Assembly: GCA_963675135.1 (NCBI GenBank)
Contig: OY776129.1
Location: forward strand, 64,575,028-64,639,027
Direction of reading: 5' to 3'
DNA length: 64,000 nucleotides
From: Galeopsis tetrahit
Lineage: Eukaryota; Streptophyta; Magnoliopsida; Lamiales; Lamiaceae
Shown one piece after another: positions 55,379-64,000 of the stretch. Each line of letters starts with the position of its first letter. Within the stretch, counting starts at the first letter, position 1. The notes below the pieces were generated by a model. It searched no databases, was not told the DNA's origin, and saw only the letters and a list, made by a program, of their open reading frames with translations. A program made the position numbers and the translations under genes.

Positions 55379-55559
55379 TGCATCTAACATTGTTGGAGGG
55401 GCAAATAGGGCTAATAAACTTTGGTTTTGGGCTCTGCCTTTATTTGCAGGCTATTTTGTCTTAGTTAACAAATAATAGGGCTTTTTAGCCTAGTTACGCT
55501 TTTTGGCTTGATTTATAGTTTGTCGTGGGTTATTTGCCCCTCCAACAATGTTAGATGCA
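55379..55559. mobile_element. 181-bp TIR element with perfect 29-bp arms
   Basis: Arms 55379-55407 and 55531-55559 are exact inverses (starting TGCATCTAACATTGTTGG). The interior repeats TAGGGCTAATAAAC- and TAGGGCTTTTTAGCC-like text. No coding capacity. The right arm leads straight into the dispersed segment shared with 48329. Confidence 0.7.
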
Positions 55560-56430
55560 CTCCCACCAAAATAGACATATTATAGATGCACGAGTAAAAC
55601 CTCTTTAAATTAATAACTTTGGGACCATGAAATTTTATTAATTTTAAGAGGTATTAATTTATCGATAAATTAATATTTATTAATTAAAAGAGAGACTTTT
55701 TGAATTCAACAAATTTAGTATATATGTACTGAAAATAAATGAATTCATATATGTTTAATTGATTATATTCATGCATCAACCAATTATTTGTAACCAATTA
55801 AATATTTCATTGTATACATGTTTACATTAATTCGTTGCACTTAAATATATTCATACATGATAAATGAAACATATACTATATAAATCTCAATATAGAAATA
55901 AAATAATTCATAAACACCCAACCATGTCTTATCATCTAAAAGACATTGCAAAATCAACCATAAATGATCAAATGCGTAAAGTATTATGTGAGTATAAGAG
56001 AGACCATAGATTCAATTAGGTTTAAATGATAATTTTTTTGGTTGTTGCTAAGTTAGGGATGAAATCCAATTAAATTTAAATTTTAAGAAAAATCAAGTAA
56101 CAATAGATTCACATTTTAGTAAATTACCATAATATTTATAATTGTAGAGTAATATTTATGAATTATTAATTTAGGGTATTAATGGGACCTAATATTTATA
56201 AAAGGATTTTTTAAAAAATTATTATCTTATTATCTTATCGAATTTGATAATTTTTTACAAAGGCCCAAGTCGGGACCAGAAGATTTTATTATTTTAAAGT
56301 GTTTATTAATTTATAGAGGTTTTACTATAATACCATTTTCCTCAAAAACACCCCTAATAAATGCACCCACCATCAAAACCCTAATTCTTTCATCTTTCTC
56401 ATTTCTTCTTCTTCTTCCTCCCTTGGCCGG
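55552..56430. repeat. Dispersed segment, copy 2, split by a TIR element
   Basis: Matches 48329-48480 in two parts, 55554-55591 and 56327-56420, interrupted by the element at 55593-56326. Confidence 0.6.
55593..56326. mobile_element. Unclassified TIR element, 734 bp
   Basis: Ends AGTAAAACCTCTTTAAATTA and, inverted, AGTAAAACCTCTATAAATTA. The interior is AT-rich without ORFs. It interrupts a segment that is unbroken at 48329-48420. No clear target duplication. Confidence 0.6.
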
Positions 56431-57013
56431 CCGCAGTCGCCCCGCGCACTACAAGAAAAATCACCTAATAATACATTAATTTTAATAGACTTTTTTGGAA
56501 AAGTCATTTTAGGTATTCTATTAATACAATACCTTCTCATATCCATATAACTACATAATTATAACAACTATCACTACACTATTTAGTAATTGTCATATAA
56601 TATAACTCTATCAAGACACTATGACTAATGTCTAGATAACTTTAGTTAATTTTTTAATAATTAATAATGCTAATGTCGAATTCAAAAAATATCAGCAGCA
56701 GTTAACATTAATATATGATCAAATAAATAAAATAAATAATTTTAAAAGGCAAACATTTATAAATTAATTTAATTTTTGCACTAATAATATTTAACATAAA
56801 GATGCAAAATGAAAAATGAAAAACAGAACACAATGAAAAGAAATCTTAGAAAACAAGTAGCGGGAGAACGAAATTAAACTGAGCGCGAAGAAATGAAAGG
56901 AAAACCATTGATTGGGGCCACGATCGTGGTTCTACCTCTCCTAGCAGTTTTTACACCATTCCTCCTCTGCCGGCCATTTCAGATTTTTTTTCTCCTTGTT
57001 AATACTGAGATGG
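56431..57013. other. AT-rich region beginning with a CACTA-like end
   Basis: CACTACAAGAAAAATCACCT at 56447 resembles a CACTA terminus, but no inverse partner was found. The remainder is AT-rich up to the Gypsy LTR and holds no supported gene. Confidence 0.3.
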
Positions 57014-58267
57014 TGGTGTGCTGTCGCCGGCACCCAAAAATAAATAACTAAACTAACCCACTAATGTAGTAGGGAAGTAAGGGTCGATCCCACAGAGAAT
57101 GGTGAAATTCAACTGAATAAATTTGTGTTATGAAAGCAATAAAAATGGGGGGAGTTTGGTTGGTGGACTAACTAATTACTAGAAAACATGAAAAATAAAA
57201 GCAATAGAAATAAATAGAAATCAAATATAAAAAACGATCTAGCCCTCGGATTGCTTCCCCTTAATTAATTTTACCAATTTAATTAGTGAACTCGATAATC
57301 CCAATCTAATCTCAAATCTTATCCCTAAACCAGTGGTACGACCAAACTAGTTCGAATTGTTTCTTAAGTTTAATTAATTAGAAAGTACGACCCCCAATTA
57401 ACCTATTCCTACGAACAACCCCAAAACATGTATTTAAGGTTCAACTCGAGAAACGCATTCAAGATCTAAAACAATAGAATAAACTAGACCATGAATACGA
57501 GACGCTCGTTTCATGCAACCTAGACGTTATTATCCCCTAAGGTGTTCTGCCTTAGTTGCTACGATATCCACAATAATATAACAATTACGGATTATATATC
57601 GTGAATTAACTAGAATTGATAACAAATAAACTCGGATGGCCAGTCCTAATAAATCTATTAATCAAAACATGCTTCGCATAAAATCAAATAATAACGAAAT
57701 CAAGATATGAATTGAAATAAACGTGAATCACATAATCAAAAAGGCATAATTAAATTCAGGTTTCACATCCTCGGGCTAGAGTAACAATCTATCTACTAAA
57801 CATAATAAGAACAAACGATAAAATCAAACTCATCATGGTTGCTGCTTCAATTTCAGGACACCTCCTGTTTTCTTGCCTCGATCTCACGGCTCCTCTCTTT
57901 CCACCAAATTCACGGCTTCATTGCCCTTTCTTTGTTTCACAACCTGGGCCACAATTGCAAAGGCCCAAATAGAAAGATATTAATTCAAGGTCTGGGCCCA
58001 AATAGAAAGATATTAATTCAAGATCTGGGCATAATTAAGTAATGGCCAATCAATATGTTGATTTCCGTGAGTGCTTTGCTTCTTTACATTTGGGTTATTC
58101 CATCTAATTCCAAAATATTCTAATTGTACCTGAATTAAGATAAAAAAATAAAATAAAATATCGAGATAACTGAAGGACATATAATAATAAGTCGGATCAA
58201 ATCTCAAATTAATTCTCAAATAATATCTAATTAAAGCACAAAAGTATGCAATAATCTCGACTCATCA
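57014..58267 (-). repeat. Gypsy LTR, left copy (3' LTR)
   Basis: 1254 bp, on minus from TGATGAGTCGAG to CAGCACACCA (TG...CA). It contains a 33-bp direct repeat pair (GGCCCAAATAGAAAGATATT, about 57961-58028). Short ORFs inside have no support. Confidence 0.85.
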
Positions 58268-58282
58268 AATCCCCCCACACTT
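58268..58282 (-). other. Gypsy polypurine tract
   Basis: On minus, AAGTGTGGGGGGATT directly before the LTR start. A second copy of AAGTGTGGGGGGAT lies at about 59247-59260, inside the 3' region. Confidence 0.75.
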
Positions 58283-59730
58283 AAACATTTGCTTGTCCTC
58301 AAGCAAAGAGAATTAAAGCACACAAGGGATAATTTTAATGGACAACCAACTCAAGAAAAATAATGGAGTATGCATGTAATACTTGAGAATTCAAAGCAAG
58401 AAAAATTGGATTACTCTTCTATGATTCTCAAAACTAGATTTTTGAGCCAAATTCATAAGTTGTTTGCCTATCTCAATAAACCACAAATTTCAATTCACAT
58501 TTAACCACAAAATCTCATCAACTCTCGATTACTCACACCACATTCATGATCCCCTAAAAACCTTGACTTCAGGTCACTCGACTCAATTCTCCTTCGAAGT
58601 TCAAATCCCATGGTACCCTTCTCCATTCAATTTTTTTATTTTTAAGCTGCATTTTTTTTTCAGCTTTAATTCCACCTTGGAATTTTTCAACTTTTTTTTT
58701 TTAAGAGGTCTGCAGCTTCTCTCCACTTTTCGGGTTTTAGCTAAGTTTATTCATTTTTTGAACACTTAAGCCCCCTGAAGCAGGTAGCTGTTTCTGCCTT
58801 CTTGTTTTTTTTTTTTTAAATGAGGTCCGCAACTCCTCTCTACTTTTCGGGTTTTAACTAAGTTTATTCGTTTACGAACACTTGAGCCCCCTACAGTAGG
58901 CAGCTGTTTCAGCCCCTCATTTTTCTCATTACTTTTTTTCAACTTAGGATACCAAATAAGATTTTTCACTTCTCAAGAAAACCAATACAAGTTCACCAAA
59001 ATCAAACAATCAAGTACATCATTTCAGAGCATGAATAAACGAAGAACCAATTTAATTTCAAGGCATAAGATATGAATATCAATCGGGCTATTAATCAAGA
59101 CTCACAACTCATGATTTTAGCAATTTAACAAAAATCCAACAATTAAGAATATAGGCAAAGCAACCAATTAAAAACATGCTTCAAACAACAAACACATTTT
59201 TTTCACATAATTCCAATCTGCATAAAATCCTCTAACAATAAATCATCCCCCCACACTTAAATAGGTGCTAGTCCCTTAGCACTAAAGCAAGAGATACAAA
59301 AAAATAAACACCATATAGAAATAAGAAATAGAGTGGAACGGGGGTACCAGATTCTAAGGTGGTGGCGTCGGGTGCTGAGTTGGCGTGTTCCGACGAGAGA
59401 GACAATGGCGAGAGTGGTGTAGGGTAGAGTTTTGTCCAGCTTCGTTTCAATTGACTCTGTTTCGGCTTGTTGGGCTTTTGCAATGGGCAGGAGAAGTCCT
59501 CTCTTAAGGCGTGCCCACGCCTTATCTTATCACTTCAATGAAAGAAAAATTCCAGGAGAAGTCTTTCCTTAAGGCGTGCCCACGCCTTATCTGAAATCCT
59601 CTTCTGAAGCACAAACACACAAAAACGAAATTAAAAGCAAAAATAGCAAAATAAAAACTAAATAAACATTGGGTTGCCTCCCAATAAGCGCCTTTTCTTA
59701 AGGTCGTTGGCTCGACGATCAACTTCTCTT
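58283..59730 (-). other. Gypsy non-coding 3' region after gag
   Basis: Directly downstream of the gag stop, minus-strand GCGCTTATTGGGAGGCAACC is the phrase usually found just after pol in Athila-type elements, so pol has been lost between gag and this point. Two 18-nt palindromes AAGGCGTGCCCACGCCTT occur at 59506-59523 and 59571-59588. Two TTTTCGGGTTTTA-linked repeats of about 115 bp lie at about 58700-58910. No ORF is supported. Confidence 0.6.
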
Positions 59731-60690
59731 TCACGTAATCGGAGTAAAATAATCCTCTCTAGTTAGTGGCATTTTGCATTGAGAAACAATCTTCTCTCCA
59801 ATCAAGATCTTTTCATTCCAAGATAACCATTGCTTGTCGGTGTAAAGCTCGTTCAGTAGTTTAGCATATCTCGGAATTTGCTTTGTCTGCTCAACTAATG
59901 ACATGTTGATCTCAACCCTTCGAAAGACATTGACTAGTTGCTGCTCCTTAGCATCTTTCTCGACCTTTTTGAGCCTGGAGGAAAAGGGAACTACATTAAT
60001 AATAACAGGATTGAATTCATGATATTTTACCTCACTTTTCTGTTCTGGTACACTGACTCTAAGGGGGTCAGTGTTAGTGAAAACTGCATCCTATTTTTTC
60101 TGTATAAATTCTCCAGTCTCAATCGACTCGTCTCGTGCCTCAATCTGGTCGTTAAACACCTTAGGATGTTCATCTACTTCAACTTGGTTAAGCTCCGCAA
60201 CATCTTTCACCATTTTTTCTATCAATTGTGTTTGCAATTGGCTCATGACATTCGTCATTTGGCTCAACTGAACCTCCATACGCTTTTGGCTAGACACCAT
60301 ATTCTTTTGTTCCTCAACCATGATCTTAAATTTTAACTGGACACTCTCTTGATAGCTCAATATGTTAGAGGCCAAAGAATTCAACATATCTTCCAATGAG
60401 GGTTCAGACTTTTGCTCCGAGTCCATCCATCCACCATTATCATAAATCCTCTCATAATTTCTGAATAGTTGAGGCCTTTGATCATGGTATTGATGTTCTA
60501 TTGCATCATTTAAAATCTGACAGTCGTCAGTGGTGTGATCTGTGGTGGAGCAAATTCGGCATGGTCGAATTTCTGGAGTCTTTCCCTTCATCATCATTAG
60601 CATCATACTTGCAATTTTCTCCAATGCATCATCCTTTGACTCATGAACCGAGTAATTGCTTTGATAATCTTCACACCTGAAATCATACAT
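59731..60690 (-). pseudogene. gag: Athila/Tat-type gag with one in-frame stop
   Basis: A 320-codon frame from ATG 60690 to TGA 59731-59733, broken only by TAG at 60091-60093. The N-terminal half has a CCHC knuckle (CRICSTTDHTTDDC), then a probable coiled coil (MVEEQKNMVSSQKRMEVQLS). After the stop the frame continues into the Athila gag C-terminal signature (PFSSRLKKVEKDAKEQQLVN, then VEQTKQIPRYAKLLNEL). The usual large N-terminal capsid part before the knuckle is absent or very short. Gag-only elements of this kind are known as TR-GAG or LARD-like and need enzymes in trans. Confidence 0.8.
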
Positions 60691-60893
60691 AGCACAAAGA
60701 GTAGAGAGAATAAACCTGCAAACAATTTCTAAGGAGACACTGAGAGGGTCAGTGTAAGAGAAACCTGCTGAATATCACAAAACAGCAGCAACGTGAAATA
60801 TCTTTTTCAGAATTTTTTTATTATTTTGGATTTTTTCAGAATTTTTTGACATAAATTAAAAACACAAAAAAATTCAATCAAATTTACAACCAT

Positions 60894-60911
60894 TCCCCGG
60901 CAGCGGCGCCA
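60894..60911 (-). other. Gypsy primer binding site
   Basis: On minus, TGGCGCCGCTGCCGGGGA five bases after the LTR end; typical of Athila/Tat elements (tRNA-Asp type). Confidence 0.85.
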
Positions 60912-60916
60912 AAATT

Positions 60917-62165
60917 TGGTGTGCTGTCGCCGGCACCCAAAAATAAATACCTAAACTAACCCACTAATGTAGTAGGGAAGTAAGGGTCGATCCCACAGAG
61001 AATGGTGAAATTCAACTGAATAAATTTGTGTTATGAAAGCAATAAAAATGGGGGGAGTTTGGTTGGTGGACTAACTAATTACTAGAAAACATGAAAAATA
61101 AAAGCAATAGAAATAAATAGAAATCAAATATAAAAAACGATCTAGCCCTCGGATTGCTTCCCCTTAATTAATTTTACCAATTTAATTAGTGAACTCGATA
61201 ATCCCAATCTAATCTCAAATCTTATCCCTAAACCAGTGGTACGACCAAACTAGTTCGAATTGTTTCTTAAATTTAATTAATTAGAAAGTACGACCCCCAA
61301 TTAACCTATTCCTACGAACAACCCCAAAACATGTATTTAAGGTTCAACTCGAGAAACGCATTCAAGATCTAAAACAATAGAATAAACTAGACCATGAATA
61401 CGAGACGCTCGTTTCATGCAACCTAGACGTTATTATCCCCTAAGGTGTTCTGCCTTAGTTGCTACGATATCCACAATAATATAACAATTACGGATTATAT
61501 ATCGTGAATTAACTAGAATTGATAACAAATAAACTCGGATGGCCAGTCCTAATAAATCTATTAATCAAAACATGCTTCGCATAAAATCAAATAATAACGA
61601 AATCAAGATATGAATTGAAATAAACGTGAATCACATAATCAAAAAGGCATAATTAAATTCAGGTTTCACATCCTCGGGCTAGAGTAACAATCTATCTACT
61701 AAACATAATAAGAACAAACGATAAAATCAAACTCATCATGGTTGCTGCTTCAATTTCAGGACACCTCCTGTTTTCTTGCCTCGATCTCACGGCTCCTCTC
61801 TTTCCACCAAATTCACGGCTTCATTGCCCTTTCTTTGTTTCACAACCTGGGCCACAATTGCAAAGGCCCAAATAGAAAGATATTAATTCAAGGTCTGGGC
61901 CCAAATAGAAAGATATTAATTCAAGATCTGGGCATAATTAAGTAATGGCCAATCAATATGTTGATTTCCGTGAGTGCTTTGCTTCTTTACATTTGGGTTA
62001 TTCCATCTAATTCCAAAATATTCTAATTGTACCTGAATTAAGATAAAAAAATAAAATATCGAGATAACTGAAGGACATATAATAATAAGTCGGATCAAAT
62101 CTCAAATTAATTCTCAAATAATATCTAATTAAAGCACAAAAGTATGCAATAATCTCGACTCATCA
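60917..62165 (-). repeat. Gypsy LTR, middle copy
   Basis: 1249 bp, matching 57014-58267 except two substitutions and loss of one AAATA unit (copy A near 58145-58160). Confidence 0.88.
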
Positions 62166-63628
62166 AATCCCCCCACACTTAAACATTTGCTTGTCCTCAA
62201 GCAAAGAGAATTAAAGCACACAAGGGATAATTTTAATGGACAACCAACTCAAGAAAAATAATGGAGTATGCATGTAATACTTGAGAATTCAAAGCAAGAA
62301 AAATTGGATTACTCTTCTATGATTCTCAAAACTAGATTTTTGAGCCAAATTCATAAGTTGTTTGCCTATCTCAATAAACCACAAATTTCAATTCACATTT
62401 AACCACAAAATCTCATCAACTCTCGATTACTCACACCACATTCATGATCCCCTAAAAACCTTGACTTCAGGTCACTCGACTCAATTCTCCTTCGAAGTTC
62501 AAATCCCATGGTACCCTTCTCCATTCAATTTTTTTATTTTTAAGCTGCATTTTTTTTTCAGCTTTAATTCCACCTTGGAATTTTTCAACTTTTTTTTTTT
62601 AAGAGGTCTGCAGCTTCTCTCCACTTTTCGGGTTTTAGCTAAGTTTATTCATTTTTTGAACACTTAAGCCCCCTGAAGCAGGTAGCTGTTTCTGCCTTCT
62701 TGTTTTTTTTTTTTTAAATGAGGTCCGCAACTCCTCTCTACTTTTCGGGTTTTAACTAAGTTTATTCGTTTACGAACACTTGAGCCCCCTACAGTAGGCA
62801 GCTGTTTCAGCCCCTCATTTTTCTCATTACTTTTTTTCAACTTAGGATACCAAATAAGATTTTTCACTTCTCAAGAAAACCAATACAAGTTCACCAAAAT
62901 CAAACAATCAAGTACATCATTTCAGAGCATGAATAAACGAAGAACCAATTTAATTTCAAGGCATAAGATATGAATATCAATCGGGCTATTAATCAAGACT
63001 CACAACTCATGATTTTAGCAATTTAACAAAAATCCAACAATTAAGAATATAGGCAAAGCAACCAATTAAAAACATGCTTCAAACAACAAACACATTTTTT
63101 TCACATAATTCCAATCTGCATAAAATCCTCTAACAATAAATCATCCCCCCACACTTAAATAGGTGCTAGTCCCTTAGCACTAAAGCAAGAGATACAAAAA
63201 AATAAACACCATATAGAAATAAGAAATAGAGTGGAACGGGGGTACCAGATTCTAAGGTGGTGGCGTCGGGTGCTGAGTTGGCGTGTTCCGACGAGAGAGA
63301 CAATGGCGAGAGTGGTGTAGGGTAGAGTTTTGTCCAGCTTCGTTTCAATTGACTCTGTTTCGGCTTGTTGGGCTTTTGCAATGGGCAGGAGAAGTCCTCT
63401 CTTAAGGCGTGCCCACGCCTTATCTTATCACTTCAATGAAAGAAAAATTCCAGGAGAAGTCTTTCCTTAAGGCGTGCCCACGCCTTATCTGAAATCCTCT
63501 TCTGAAGCACAAACACACAAAAACGAAATTAAAAGCAAAAATAGCAAAATAAAAACTAAATAAACATTGGGTTGCCTCCCAATAAGCGCCTTTTCTTAAG
63601 GTCGTTGGCTCGACGATCAACTTCTCTT
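62166..63628 (-). other. Second copy of Gypsy 3' region
   Basis: Repeats 58268-59730 at a constant offset of 3898 bases, including the polypurine tract and both palindromes (63404-63421 and 63469-63486). Confidence 0.8.
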
Positions 63629-64000
63629 TCACGTAATCGGAGTAAAATAATCCTCTCTAGTTAGTGGCATTTTGCATTGAGAAACAATCTTCTCTCCAAT
63701 CAAGATCTTTTCATTCCAAGATAACCATTGCTTGTCGGTGTAAAGCTCGTTCAGTAGTTTAGCATATCTCGGAATTTGCTTTGTCTGCTCAACTAATGAC
63801 ATGTTGATCTCAACCCTTCGAAAGACATTGACTAGTTGCTGCTCCTTAGCATCTTTCTCGACCTTTTTGAGCCTGGAGGAAAAGGGAACTACATTAATAA
63901 TAACAGGATTGAATTCATGATATTTTACCTCACTTTTCTGTTCTGGTACACTGACTCTAAGGGGGTCAGTGTTAGTGAAAACTGCATCCTATTTTTTCTG
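63629..64000 (-). pseudogene. gag: Second copy of gag, C-terminal part, cut by window end
   Basis: Same as 59731-60102, with the same TAG stop at 63989-63991, so the stop predates the tandem copying or arose by the same event. Confidence 0.8.

Larger units (their letters stand above)
57014..64000 (-). mobile_element. Tandem Gypsy (Athila/Tat-like) gag-only elements, LTR-INT-LTR-INT
   Basis: On minus, two LTRs (57014-58267 and 60917-62165) alternate with two copies of the same internal region (58268-60916 complete, 62166-64000 cut by the window). The internal part has a TGGCGCCGCTGCCGGGGA primer site, gag and a 3' region, but no protease, RT or integrase. The internal copies show no length difference over the 1835 bp seen twice. 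LTRs differ by two substitutions and a 5-bp deletion by eye. An LTR-internal-LTR-internal order points to unequal recombination between LTRs, or a tandem integration. The right edge is outside the window. Confidence 0.88.

Noticed and set aside
57839..58769. Short ORFs in the Gypsy LTR and 3' region (and their copies near 61742-62667)
   Set aside because: They lie in LTR or untranslated sequence, have no domain, and are duplicated only because the element is.

Overview
This is a eudicot plant nuclear window built almost entirely from layered transposable elements. It is AT-rich, has GT-AG introns and TATA boxes, and carries plant-type Copia, Gypsy, L1, MULE, CACTA, hAT and Stowaway elements. 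The repeats do not fix the species. I see no conventional multi-exon host gene. The best host-gene candidates are a tandem pair of secreted six-cysteine peptide genes (31676-31933 and 33893-34150) and a TATA-preceded 81-codon ORF (30165-30410).

Bases 1-24689: the 3' end of an old Sirevirus-type Copia element opens the window. Its 3' LTR (from 676) is split twice, first by a MULE (1445 to about 7015) and then by a 13.2-kb Copia element (7213-20382, 5-bp target duplication). The LTR ends at 20509, directly against an array of roughly 465-bp satellite units. The MULE carries a broken MuDR-type transposase on the minus strand and, convergent to it, a small spliced GRF zinc-finger gene. The 13.2-kb Copia has near-identical LTRs, an intact gag, a pol broken by one frameshift and two stops, and a long broken third ORF.

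Bases 24690-31130: the satellite array is interrupted by a 5'-truncated L1 (24690-27032) and by a composite insert ending in an LTR-like sequence (27296-28852), and fades out near 29760. The small TATA-driven ORF follows.

Bases 31130-35761: a 2.2-kb tandem duplication carries the two peptide genes, with a diverged satellite copy between them. A 0.55-kb hAT MITE follows.

Bases 35762-49082: a 6.26-kb CACTA element (35762-42025, TTT duplication) encodes an internally deleted transposase and a TNPA-like gene. It sits inside a degenerate 110-bp repeat field. Then come a 743-bp near-palindromic foldback element, a Stowaway MITE, a CACTA fragment, and a 1.5-kb hAT element with an 8-bp duplication and a nested palindrome-rich CACTA-like end.

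Bases 49083-64000: a full-length but broken L1 (49083-55337) is of the same family as the earlier one. Small TIR elements follow. From 57014 to the window end there is a head-to-tail tandem of a gag-only Athila/Tat-like Gypsy element (minus strand) in the order LTR-internal-LTR-internal, nearly identical copy to copy.

The elements do not form a pathway. Their relationship is nesting and possible trans-mobilisation: several are recent but encode no complete enzyme set.
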